Shown here piece after piece: positions 42,520 to 50,015 of a stretch of 64,000 bases of DNA (its first letter is position 1; every line of letters starts with the position of its first letter). The stretch is from the NCBI RefSeq assembly GCF_900100875.1, contig NZ_FNKQ01000003.1:372001-436000 (forward strand). Reading direction: 5' to 3'. The position numbers were made by a program, and so were the translations under genes. This DNA comes from Halopelagius longus. GTDB lineage: Archaea > Halobacteriota > Halobacteria > Halobacteriales > Haloferacaceae. The notes beneath the pieces were generated by a model that saw only the letters and a program-made list of their open reading frames with translations, was not told where the DNA came from and searched no databases.

Positions 42520-44031
42520 TCACGAACGACGTGTGTCGTTTCCGCTGTCATCTCCGCCCGCGCCGGTCCGACGCCGGAGAAGCCACCCGGCGAGCGACAC
42601 CGACCCGACGGCGGCCCCGACGCCGAATCCGGGCGAGCGAGTCGTCGTCCCGGCCGACTCTCCCGCCTCGTCCGTCGCGGTGACGACGACCGGTTCCGTC
42701 GTCGCCCCGCCGCCCTCGTCGGCGACGAGCGTCGGCGGGTCGGCCTGTTGCCCCGCGTGGTCGGGGAACGTGTAGAGGCGGCCGGGAACGTCGTCGACGC
42801 CCATGCTGGAGGCGACGAAGAACCCCTCGCGCGCGCCGGGGACGGCCAACTCCGCGCTCCAGAAGCGCGTCTTCTCCGGGGCGCGCCACCACGAGAGTTG
42901 TCTCGGGTTCCGCGGGTCGGAGACGTCGTGTCGCTTCACGCCGCCTTGGTACCACGAGGAGTACAGTCGCCCGTCCCGAATCTGGAAGTTGTGCGCGGTG
43001 GTCCAGACGCCGCCGTACGTCGGGTCCGGGGAGGGCGGCGGCGCGATGGTCGAGAGGCGTTCCGGCGCGGCGGGGTCCGACACGTCCCAGAGGTCGATGC
43101 CGGAGGGGCCGCCGACGCGTTGCTCCTCTCCGGTGCCGGTTTCGGTACCGGCGTCCGTCGCGTCGGCGCGGCGCGCCCACGACTCCTTGCCGACGGCGAG
43201 GAGGTCGCCCGACTCGTCGGTCGCCGAGTAGTGGTGGTTCCCCGGCGGCGCTATCGGTCGGCCGCGGACCTCGGCGGACGAGAGCGACGAGAGCGTCGTC
43301 GGATCCGGCGCTTCGACGCTTCCGACGGCGGTGAGGTCGCTCGGGTCCGAGACGTCCACCAACCACGTCCCGGCGTCCCAGAGGGAGAGGTGGGCCACGT
43401 CGCCGCGGACGAACACGTCGTGGAGGGGTCTCAGCGAGGCGTCCACGTCTCCCCACGCCGGGTCCGCGTCCGAGAGCGCCCACCGACCGAGTTCCTCGCC
43501 GGACGCCGCATCGACGAGGACGAGGGGGTTGTCCTCGCCGTCGTTGCCGGTGAGGTAGGCGACGCCGCCGCGGAGGAAGCAGTTGTGAATCGGGTACGAC
43601 GTCTCGACGAAGGAGACGCGCTCCGGAGCGGCGGGGTCGGACACGTCGACGAGGAGGACGCCCGAGACGGCACCGGGGCGGGAGTTCGCCGGGCCGACGA
43701 CGGCGAGCGTGTTCGACTCGGCGTCGAGGTTCACGTCGTGAATCTCTCTGAGGGGACCGGCCTCGTGTTCCGACACCGGGTCACGCACGTCCGCGAGAAC
43801 CTGCGGTCGGTCGGGCACGGAGACGTCCACGGCGGCGTACCCCGTCGTCGTCGCGACGTACGCCACGTCGCCGTCGGGGGAGACGACGGCCTCCTTCGTC
43901 CCCTCCAACTCGACGTGGCCGTACGGTTCGTACGGTCCGGGGTGGGCGGCGGCAGAACCGGTCGCCGCCGACCCGAGGACGCCGACGCCGAGCATCGACC
44001 CGGCGGCTTTCAGGGCGTCACGTCGTCGCAT
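42520..44031 (-). CDS. Tat-exported LVIVD-repeat protein with PGF-CTERM anchor
   Basis: Surface protein; 503 residues from the ATG at 44031 (a GTG at 44040 would add three). Begins MRRRDALKAAGSMLGVGVLGSAATG, a twin-arginine signal. The body is a beta-propeller of LVIVD-type repeats: AYVATTTGYAAVDVSVPDRP, VLLVDVSDPAAPERVSF, TWLVDVSDPSDLTAVG, GIDLWDVSDPAAPERL, GVKRHDVSDPRNPRQL. Near the end a Thr-rich stretch precedes SPGFGVGAAVGSVSLAGWLLRRRTG, a PGF-CTERM tripartite signal (PGF, hydrophobic helix, arginines) recognised by archaeosortase A, which would replace the helix with a lipid anchor. Ligand and function unknown. Confidence 0.88.
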   Translation of the reverse strand: MRRRDALKAAGSMLGVGVLGSAATGSAAAHPGPYEPYGHVELEGTKEAVVSPDGDVAYVATTTGYAAVDVSVPDRPQVLADVRDPVSEHEAGPLREIHDVNLDAESNTLAVVGPANSRPGAVSGVLLVDVSDPAAPERVSFVETSYPIHNCFLRGGVAYLTGNDGEDNPLVLVDAASGEELGRWALSDADPAWGDVDASLRPLHDVFVRGDVAHLSLWDAGTWLVDVSDPSDLTAVGSVEAPDPTTLSSLSSAEVRGRPIAPPGNHHYSATDESGDLLAVGKESWARRADATDAGTETGTGEEQRVGGPSGIDLWDVSDPAAPERLSTIAPPPSPDPTYGGVWTTAHNFQIRDGRLYSSWYQGGVKRHDVSDPRNPRQLSWWRAPEKTRFWSAELAVPGAREGFFVASSMGVDDVPGRLYTFPDHAGQQADPPTLVADEGGGATTEPVVVTATDEAGESAGTTTRSPGFGVGAAVGSVSLAGWLLRRRTGAGGDDSGNDTRRS

Positions 44032-44094
44032 GAATCGCACTGGGGTACGCAGAGAGATAAGGAGTGTCTTCGGTTCGAGAGGCGGTCCCCCGCC

Positions 44095-44275
44095 GCGACG
44101 CTACAGGGGGGGGTTATCGCGCCCTACAGGCGCGAGCGGTCCCCGGTGCCGCCTGCGACGCTACGGGCGAGTGGTCTCGCTCTACAAGCGAGACCGGTCA
44201 CCCGTACCGCCTGTGGTAACCCCGCCGAGTCCTCGCGCCCTACAGGCGCGAGCGGTCACCGGTGCCACCAGTCAA
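44095..44275 (-). repeat. 58-bp tandem repeats duplicating the 3' end of the ROK kinase gene
   Basis: Three stop codons on the minus strand at 44240-44242, 44182-44184 and 44124-44126 are spaced exactly 58 bp. The 27 bases before each encode the same peptide GGTGDRSRL; only the first belongs to the ROK gene. The six differences between units 1 and 2 in these codons are all synonymous. Each stop sits in a CTACA loop of a perfect hairpin whose stem changes compensatorily: CTCGCGCC/GGCGCGAG, GGTCTCGCT/AGCGAGACC, TCGCGCC/GGCGCGA. A fourth, degenerate unit is recognisable at 44083-44104 (GCGACGCTAC shared with 44155-44164). Confidence 0.8.
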
Positions 44276-45211
44276 CGCGCTTGCGACGGCACCCTGTACG
44301 ACCACCTCGTCTCCGAGCGTCGTCAGTTCTATCTCGGGAATGTTGGTCATCACCATGTCGTCCATCCGGTCGCGTATCGGGTCGAGAATCTGCTCCGGGT
44401 TGTTGAGGGCGACTGCGCCGCCGACGTAGATGATGATGGGAGCGTACGCGTGGACGATGTTCGCGACGCCCATCGCGTTCCAGTGGCCGACTTGGTCGAC
44501 GACGTAGGACGCGAAGTCGTCGCCGGCGTCGGCGTGTTCGAAGACGTCCACCGCGGAGAAGTCGGCGTCCTCTATCGGCATCGACGTCTCGACGTTGTCC
44601 TCCTCGTAGAGGTACTCGGCGTAGCGGGGGATGTTGTTCCCCGAACAGTACGCCTCCCAGTGTCCGTCGTGTCCGCACCCGCAGGTCAGCAGTCCCTGCG
44701 GGTCGAGGGTCATGTGTCCGACTTCGCCCGCGTTGCCGTCCCATCCCGCGAGAACTTCGCCGTCGACGCAGACGCCCGCGCCGACGCCGGAGGAGATGGT
44801 GAGATACACCATGTCGTCGGGGTTTCTGTCGCTGTAGAACCGTTCGCCGATGACGCCCGCGTTCGTGTCGTTGTGAAGGTAGATACGGTCGGTGTCGAGG
44901 AGAACCGAAATCGGGCCGGTCAGCGGAATCCGGTCGATGGTGTCCGGTAGGTTCGCCGGGTTCTCGACCGCCCCTTCCGCGAGGTCCAACGGGCCGATGG
45001 AGGCGATGCCTCCGGCCGTCGCCTCGTCCGGTTCCACGCCGGCGTCGTCGCACGCCTCGCGGACGACGCGGAGGACGGCTTCCGTCACCGCGATGCCTGT
45101 CGGACCGCGGGGCGTCCCGTCGATGGAGGAACCGATGATCGTGCCGTCGTCGTCGGCTACGACCGCGCGGACGTTGGTGGCGCCCAGGTCGACGCCCACG
45201 TAGTAGGCCAT
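44240..45211 (-). CDS. ROK family sugar kinase (glucokinase-like)
   Basis: 323 residues. N-terminal phosphate loop GVDLGATNVRAVVADDDG, catalytic HNDTNAGVIGERF near residue 112, the DMVYLTISSGVGAGVCVDGEVL glycine loop, and the ROK zinc motif GHMTLDPQGLLTCGCGHDGHWEAYCSG near residues 165-192 with His and three Cys ligands. IIIYVGGAVALNN near the C-terminus completes the fold. ROK kinases phosphorylate glucose, N-acetylmannosamine or fructose; haloarchaeal members are usually called glucokinase, but the specificity is not settled here. The last nine codons and stop form the first unit of the 58-bp tandem repeat. Confidence 0.92.
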   Translation of the reverse strand: MAYYVGVDLGATNVRAVVADDDGTIIGSSIDGTPRGPTGIAVTEAVLRVVREACDDAGVEPDEATAGGIASIGPLDLAEGAVENPANLPDTIDRIPLTGPISVLLDTDRIYLHNDTNAGVIGERFYSDRNPDDMVYLTISSGVGAGVCVDGEVLAGWDGNAGEVGHMTLDPQGLLTCGCGHDGHWEAYCSGNNIPRYAEYLYEEDNVETSMPIEDADFSAVDVFEHADAGDDFASYVVDQVGHWNAMGVANIVHAYAPIIIYVGGAVALNNPEQILDPIRDRMDDMVMTNIPEIELTTLGDEVVVQGAVASALTGGTGDRSRL

Positions 45212-45323
45212 TGTTCGGATTGGCGTCTCCGCGATACTTAACTAAGCGGGTTCTTACCAGCGTTTGGTACCCCTCGTCGGTGTGCACAAATCGGCGTCGA
45301 ATCGGCCGACGGAAGCGCCGTCG

Positions 45324-45782
45324 TCAGTTCGTGTCGGCCCGGACGAACGTCACCGGACAGGGCGACGAGAGCATGACCTCTTGAGCGACGCTTCCGAACA
45401 CCGCTTTGCCCGCCGGGGAACGGCGACGGCCGCCGACGACGACTCGGTCGGCCTTCACGTCCTTGGCGAGTTCGACGATGGACTTGCCGTGTTCGCCGAC
45501 CGCGCCGCGGACGTCGTACCCGACGCCCGCGTCCTCGAAGTGCTTCTGCAGTTCCCGGATGGTGGCGTGTCTGGCCGCCACCGCGTCCGCCGAGAGGTTC
45601 TCCGCGTCCCGGTCGAACTCCAAGTTGTCGATGGTGTCCTCGTACTCCGCCTCGGTGAAGACGTGCCCGATGACGACCCGCGCCCCGGCGGGTCCCGCGA
45701 CGTCTATCGTCTCTTCGGCCAGTCGGTCGATTCGGTCTCGGTCGCCGTGCCCGACGGCGAGAAGGATGGTTTCGAGAGCCAT
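45324..45782 (-). CDS. Universal stress protein
   Basis: 152-residue UspA protein with start LETILLAVGHGDRDRIDRLAEETIDVA, a long charged insert (EYEDTIDNLEFDRDAENLSADAVAARHATIRELQKHFEDAGVGYDV) and the C-terminal nucleotide loop RVVVGGRRRSPAGKAVFGSVAQEVMLSSPCPVTFVRADTN. The insert is longer than in the other USP genes in this window. It is transcribed divergently from the SDR gene across an AT-rich 169-bp region. Role in stress survival by family analogy. Confidence 0.9.
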   Translation of the reverse strand: MALETILLAVGHGDRDRIDRLAEETIDVAGPAGARVVIGHVFTEAEYEDTIDNLEFDRDAENLSADAVAARHATIRELQKHFEDAGVGYDVRGAVGEHGKSIVELAKDVKADRVVVGGRRRSPAGKAVFGSVAQEVMLSSPCPVTFVRADTN

Positions 45783-45951
45783 ACTACGCCTTTCACCTGA
45801 CGGCCCTTAACAATGTCGGGTATTTTTACTCGTGTTAGAATAAATATTTCAATAACCGTCGTGAGTGAGGGTAGTTGACGTGAGGCGTGCTAGCAGTATG
45901 TAGTTTACGCCGTCCGTGAGTTCTTTCGGCGGCCCCGGCGATGGACGGACC
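45783..45951. promoter_or_regulatory. AT-rich divergent promoter region (USP / SDR)
   Basis: The only strongly AT-rich stretch in this part of the window: GGTATTTTTACTCG at 45821-45834 and GAATAAATATTTCAATAA at 45838-45855, holding TATA-like sites usable in either direction. The SDR start at 45952 is about 95 bp away, implying either a long leader or a second promoter closer in (TAGTTTACG at 45901-45909). Confidence 0.45.
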
Positions 45952-46692
45952 ATGCTCACGCCGGAGTTAGCGGACCGAACCGTACTCGTCACCGGGAGTT
46001 CACGCGGCATCGGGCGCGGCATCGTCCTCGCCGCGGCGGAGGGAGGCGCGTCAGTCGCCGTCAACTACAACACGAGCGAAGACGCCGCCGAGGACGTCGC
46101 CCGCGAGGCGAGAGAACGCGGCGCACCCGCGGCGACGACGGTGCAGGGGGACGTGACCGACCCCGACTCGGTGGACCGGATGTTCGCCGCCGTCGAGGAC
46201 GAGTTGGGGACGGTGGACGTCCTCGTCAACAACGTGGGGAGTTTCGCGCCGAGTCACTGGGAGGAGATTTCGGTCGAGAAGTGGCGGGAGGTGATGGCGA
46301 CGAACCTCGACGGCACGGTGCTCTGCTCGAAGCGGGCGCTTCCGGCGATGCGCGAACAGGAGTGGGGAAGAATCGTCAACATCGGCTACGCGGGCAGCGA
46401 GAAGGCCCTCGTCTACCCGAAGAACTTCCCGTACTTCGTGGCGAAGACGGGCGTCCTGATGTTCACGCGGATGCTCGCCAACGACACGACGGACGACGGC
46501 ATCACGGTCAACGCGGTGTCGCCGTACGTCGTCGAGACGTCCGACGAGTTCCCCGAGGACGCCCCCCGCGGGCGGTGGGCGACCGTCGAGGACGTCGCTC
46601 ACGCGGTCATGTTCTTCCTCGACGAGGATAGCGGGTACGTGAGCGGAGAGAACGTCGAAGTCGACGGCGGGTGGCTACCCGAACGCCTCTGA
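45952..46692 (+). CDS. Short-chain dehydrogenase/reductase (FabG-like)
   Basis: 246 residues from the ATG at 45952; an ATG at 45916 would add 12 non-conserved residues. Rossmann motif VLVTGSSRGIGRGIVLAA, NNVG near residue 88, catalytic residues Ser and Tyr-x3-Lys in GSEK...FPYFVAKTGVLMFTRMLA near residues 145-163, and the C-terminal YVSGENVEVDGGWLPERL with the family GG. Sequence MTxxLxGKTVLVTGSSxGIG resembles 3-oxoacyl-ACP reductases, but haloarchaea make isoprenoid lipids, so the substrate is more likely another ketone (for example in polyhydroxyalkanoate or sugar metabolism). Confidence 0.9.
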   Translation: MLTPELADRTVLVTGSSRGIGRGIVLAAAEGGASVAVNYNTSEDAAEDVAREARERGAPAATTVQGDVTDPDSVDRMFAAVEDELGTVDVLVNNVGSFAPSHWEEISVEKWREVMATNLDGTVLCSKRALPAMREQEWGRIVNIGYAGSEKALVYPKNFPYFVAKTGVLMFTRMLANDTTDDGITVNAVSPYVVETSDEFPEDAPRGRWATVEDVAHAVMFFLDEDSGYVSGENVEVDGGWLPERL

Positions 46693-46715
46693 AACGGACT
46701 GTCGTCCGCGGAGAA

Positions 46716-47099
46716 TCAGTAGTCGGGCGCGTCGTCTTCGACTTCCCGCTTCATCGAGTCGCGGCGGGACTTGGCGTCGCGGCCGGTCGCTTCCAGAAGG
46801 AACTCGTTTTTGGCGTTGACGGCGTCTTGGGCGTGGTCTTCGAGTCCCTTGTCGAGAATCTCTTGGGCGTCGCGTTCCTCGAAGTGGACCGCGAGTTTGT
46901 CCTTCTTACCGCTGTACTCCGCCGCACCGGCGACGATGCGCGTGAACACGGGGTTCTTCGGTTCCTCGACGACGTAGAGTTCGTGTCCGTCGTACTCTTC
47001 GGTTCCCGAGACGGGACCGAAGTACTCCTCGATGAACCCTTTGAGGTCCGGAACGCGTTCCTCCAGCGTCTCCCCGCGACGCATCTTGTACTGCTTCAT
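46716..47099 (-). CDS. DUF5611-like conserved haloarchaeal protein
   Basis: 127 residues: MKQYKMRRGETLEERVPDLKGFIEEYFGPVSGTEEYDGHELYVVEEPKNPVFTRIVAGAAEYSGKKDKLAVHFEERDAQEIL and a basic/acidic tail (GRDAKSRRDSMKREVEDDAPDY). The sequence fits a haloarchaeal family that I recall as DUF5611. One alpha/beta domain without cysteines. A weak ACAGG/CCTGT inverted repeat lies 14-33 nt upstream of its ATG. Function unknown; convergent with the SDR gene. Confidence 0.82.
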   Translation of the reverse strand: MKQYKMRRGETLEERVPDLKGFIEEYFGPVSGTEEYDGHELYVVEEPKNPVFTRIVAGAAEYSGKKDKLAVHFEERDAQEILDKGLEDHAQDAVNAKNEFLLEATGRDAKSRRDSMKREVEDDAPDY

Positions 47100-47269
47100 G
47101 GCCCGTGATTTGACAGGCGATGGTTTACCTGTTTCGTCACTCGATTCGTCTGCGGCGGTGTGTCAGTCCCTCCGGTAGACGCGTCGCCGGCCGTCGCTCG
47201 GCGAAAAGAGTTCGGCGCGTCGGCTATCGGTGACGGCCGTCGGCGGGTCGAGAGGCGTCGGCGCGACGC

Positions 47270-48409
47270 CTACAGTTGACGCTCCGCGATGTACCCCCGC
47301 TTACACTCGGGGCAGATGTCGCCGGCGCGCATCGAGGACGCGCCCGCGATGCGCGCGTGGTCGCAGTTCGGACAGTAGAACTCCACGCGTTCGTCCGGTA
47401 CGTCGGCCTCCAGTTCGAGTTCGTTGTCGGCGCGGGCGAACCCGTCGTCGCCGCCGACCACGTCGTCGTCGCCGTACGACTCCGCGCGGCCGTTCGTCTC
47501 CGGCGTCAGACCGCCGCCGAACGCCACCTCCGCGGGCGTCCCGTCGGAGGGTTCCGCGTCGAACCCCTCGTCCTCGCCGGTGTGCTCGGGCCACGGGGCG
47601 TTCGACCCGCCCTCGTCTTCGGGCAGTTCCTCGCGCGCGGGCCACTCGCCGTGACCGCGGTTCGCCGCGTCGGCGGTCGAACCCTCGTCGGCGGACGCGG
47701 TTCCGGCGGCGGCGTCGCCGGGACGCGGCGCGTCCTCGTCGGCGTCGATGAGTTCCGCGTCGTCGGTCACCGGTTCGCCGTCGCCGTCTCTGGGCAGGTC
47801 TTCGGGCAGTTCCTCCGCGGCGGCGGACTCCTGCGCCGCGACTTCGGGGTCCGCGTCGGTCTCCTCGGGCCACTGCGTCGGGTCGCGTTCCCCGTCGCCG
47901 TCGTCGTCGAGGATGACGGCGTCGTCCTCCTCGGGGTCCGTCGGCGGTTCGAAGTCGTCGTCCTCGTCGGCGAACCCGGTTCCGGCGTCGGCGTCGGCGT
48001 CGGTTTCGGCGGACGAGGCGTCGGCCGGCGACGCGTTCGGTTCGGCCTCGGAGATGTGCGAGGTGGGGTCGGGGTCGCCGGACGGCGTCCCGCGGCCCGA
48101 ACGGGGTTCGTCGGCGGCGTCTGGTCCCGAACTACCGGGCGTCGCGCCCGGCGCGGACGCGGAGTCGGACGTCGGTGCCGTCCCCCGGGTCGGTCCCCCC
48201 GTCGCTCCGCTTTCGTCGAGTCCGACCTCCGAGGGAGACCGAATCGAGGTCACTTCCTTGTTCTCGCTGACGAGATGCTCGGTGCCGCACCGCTTGCAGA
48301 CCTGCAGTTCCCGAATCGTAACGACGACTTCGTCGCCGTTCTCCTGGCGTTCGCGCTCTATCTCGGGGTCCCCGTATTCGTGCCCGAGTAGACGGCACTT
48401 TAGTCCCAT
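47270..48409 (-). CDS. Zinc-ribbon protein with long acidic disordered middle (DUF7093-like)
   Basis: 379 residues. The N-terminus MGLKCRLLGHEYGDPEIERERQENGDEVVVTIRELQVCKRCGTEHLVSENKEV forms one zinc-binding region (Cys5/His10 and CKRC). Then about 250 residues are almost only Asp, Glu, Ala, Ser, Gly and Pro (such as PEEDDAVILDDDGDGERD), certainly disordered and extremely acidic. The C-terminus is a second ribbon (FYCPNCDHARIAGASSMRAGDICPECKRGYIAERQL). I recall a haloarchaeal family DUF7093 with this start. Two zinc heads on an acidic tether suggest a bridging or nucleic-acid-mimicking protein (inference). Confidence 0.85.
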   Translation of the reverse strand: MGLKCRLLGHEYGDPEIERERQENGDEVVVTIRELQVCKRCGTEHLVSENKEVTSIRSPSEVGLDESGATGGPTRGTAPTSDSASAPGATPGSSGPDAADEPRSGRGTPSGDPDPTSHISEAEPNASPADASSAETDADADAGTGFADEDDDFEPPTDPEEDDAVILDDDGDGERDPTQWPEETDADPEVAAQESAAAEELPEDLPRDGDGEPVTDDAELIDADEDAPRPGDAAAGTASADEGSTADAANRGHGEWPAREELPEDEGGSNAPWPEHTGEDEGFDAEPSDGTPAEVAFGGGLTPETNGRAESYGDDDVVGGDDGFARADNELELEADVPDERVEFYCPNCDHARIAGASSMRAGDICPECKRGYIAERQL

Positions 48410-48529
48410 TACCCGCTTTTCGGAAACTCAGCGACTAAAATGTACCCCCTGCGTCGGACGCGTGGCAGACGGACCCGCGCCGGGGGCGCGGGCGGTAAGG
48501 GTAAACCACCCGCGGACGTTGTACGGGCT

Positions 48530-48829
48530 ATGAGAGCGCGGCGGGAGTTCCAGAACCGACGGGACATCGAGGTTGACGTGCTCGATGCGTTAGTGGACCG
48601 TTCCGAGGAAGGGATGACGGTCTTCGAGTTGCGCGCCGCGGTGGACGCGGACATCGACACCATCGAGGACGCCCTCGCGAGCCTGAAGGACGACGGCCTC
48701 ATCTCCGTCGACAAGCAGGGCGAACGGGTCGTCATCCTCCCGGACGAGCGGGTGATACCCGACCCCGAAGAGGAGGTCGAAGAGGAGCAGAACTTCCTCG
48801 ACGCCGTGCGCGAGAAGTTGGGCCTGTGA
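48530..48829 (+). CDS. Winged-helix small protein (DUF6432-like)
   Basis: 99 residues from the ATG at 48530 (upstream in-frame sequence is Arg/Gly-rich and not conserved). MRARREFQNRRDIEVDVLDALVDRSEEGMTVFELRAAVDADIDTIEDALASLKDDGLISVDKQGERVVILPDERV has the shape of a winged helix-turn-helix with wing strands; the acidic tail PDPEEEVEEEQNFLDAVREKLGL follows. I recall DUF6432 for similar proteins. It lies 49 bp upstream of the YgfZ-like gene in the same orientation and is divergent from the DUF7093-like gene. Confidence 0.8.
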   Translation: MRARREFQNRRDIEVDVLDALVDRSEEGMTVFELRAAVDADIDTIEDALASLKDDGLISVDKQGERVVILPDERVIPDPEEEVEEEQNFLDAVREKLGL

Positions 48830-48878
48830 GCGACGCGACACGGGGACGTTTTCAGAGAGGGGGACGGAGTAACGGACG

Positions 48879-50015
48879 ATGACGGTAGTCGAGGAGTTAC
48901 ACGAGGCCCACGGCGCGACGTTCGAAGAGCGAGGCGGGCGACGGGTCGTGCGCGACTACGGTCGCCCCGCCGTCGCGCACCGGGCGGTCCGCAACGGGGC
49001 GGGGATCATCGAGATGGGGTACGGCGTCGTCGTCGTCGAGGGCGACGACCGGGTGGCGTTCGTCGACAACACCGTGTCGAACCGCGTCCCCGACGACGAC
49101 GGCGAGGGGGTCTACGCCTTGCTCTTGGACCCGCAGGGACGCGTCGAGACGGACATGTACGTCTACAACGCGGGCGAGCGGTTGCTCTGCTTCACGCCGC
49201 CGGACCGCGCCGAACCGTTGGCCGACGACTGGGCCGAGAAGGTGTTCGTTCAGGACGTGAGCGTGCGCGAGGCGTCCGGGGAGTTCGGCATCTTCGGCGT
49301 CCACGGCCCGAAATCGACCGAGAAGGTGGCGAGCGTCCTGAAGAACGCCGCCGCGCCGGAACCGGCGATGACGTTCGACCGGGGCGTCGTCGGCGGCGAG
49401 GGCGTGACCGTGATAGCGAACGACGGCCTCACCGGCGACGAGGGGTACGAGGTGGTCTGCACCGCCGACGCCGCCGAACGGGTGTTCGACACCCTGCTAA
49501 CCCAAGGCTCGGGCGCCGCGCCGTTCGGCTACGCGACGTGGGAGAGCCTCACCGCCGAGGCGGGGACCCCCCTCTTCGAGACGGAACTCTCCGGCCGCCT
49601 GCCGAACGTCCTCGGCGTCCGCAACGCGGTGGACTTCGAGAAGGGCTGTTTCGTCGGCCAAGAGGTCGTCTCGAAGGTCGAAAACCGCGGTCAGCCGAGT
49701 TCCCGCCTCGTCGGCCTCGCGGTGGAGGAACTGCCCGCGGCGGGCGACGCCGTCCTCGCGGGCGACGACGAGGTGGGCGAGGTGACCCGCGCGACGGAGG
49801 GCCCGTCCGTGGGGTCGCCCATCGCCCTCGCGGTGGTGGAGTACGACCTCGACCCCTCGGCGACGCTCTCGGTTCGCGTCGGCGTCGACGACGGCGGAGA
49901 CGACGGAGCGGAGACGGTCGAAGCGACGCGCGAGACGCTCCCGTTCTACGAGGGAACCGCAGTCTCGGCGCGCGTGCCGACGTACCTCGAAGACGAGGCG
50001 TCCGAGGCGGAGTAG
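48879..50015 (+). CDS. YgfZ/GcvT-like tetrahydrofolate-binding protein
   Basis: 378 residues with the aminomethyltransferase fold: N-terminal HRAVRNGAGIIEMGYGVVVVEGDDRVAFVDNTVSN, central FGIFGVHGPKS, then the diagnostic KGCFVGQEVVSKVENRGQPSSRL motif near residue 260 that marks YgfZ/Iba57 proteins rather than GcvT. Such proteins bind a folate and assist maturation of certain [4Fe-4S] enzymes. Some haloarchaeal paralogues are instead called aminomethyltransferases; the KGCFxGQE cysteine favours the YgfZ role. Its TAG stop directly abuts the stop of the convergent geranylgeranyl reductase gene (zero gap). Confidence 0.88.
   Translation: MTVVEELHEAHGATFEERGGRRVVRDYGRPAVAHRAVRNGAGIIEMGYGVVVVEGDDRVAFVDNTVSNRVPDDDGEGVYALLLDPQGRVETDMYVYNAGERLLCFTPPDRAEPLADDWAEKVFVQDVSVREASGEFGIFGVHGPKSTEKVASVLKNAAAPEPAMTFDRGVVGGEGVTVIANDGLTGDEGYEVVCTADAAERVFDTLLTQGSGAAPFGYATWESLTAEAGTPLFETELSGRLPNVLGVRNAVDFEKGCFVGQEVVSKVENRGQPSSRLVGLAVEELPAAGDAVLAGDDEVGEVTRATEGPSVGSPIALAVVEYDLDPSATLSVRVGVDDGGDDGAETVEATRETLPFYEGTAVSARVPTYLEDEASEAE

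Noticed and set aside
44105-44275. CRISPR array as an explanation of the 58-bp repeats
   Set aside because: Units are contiguous, imperfect copies of the ROK gene's 3' end, with no unique spacers and no cas genes nearby.
47113-47132. ACAGG-N10-CCTGT inverted repeat upstream of the DUF5611-like gene
   Set aside because: Five-base arms at this spacing are expected by chance in 64 kb; mentioned with the gene but not claimed as an operator.
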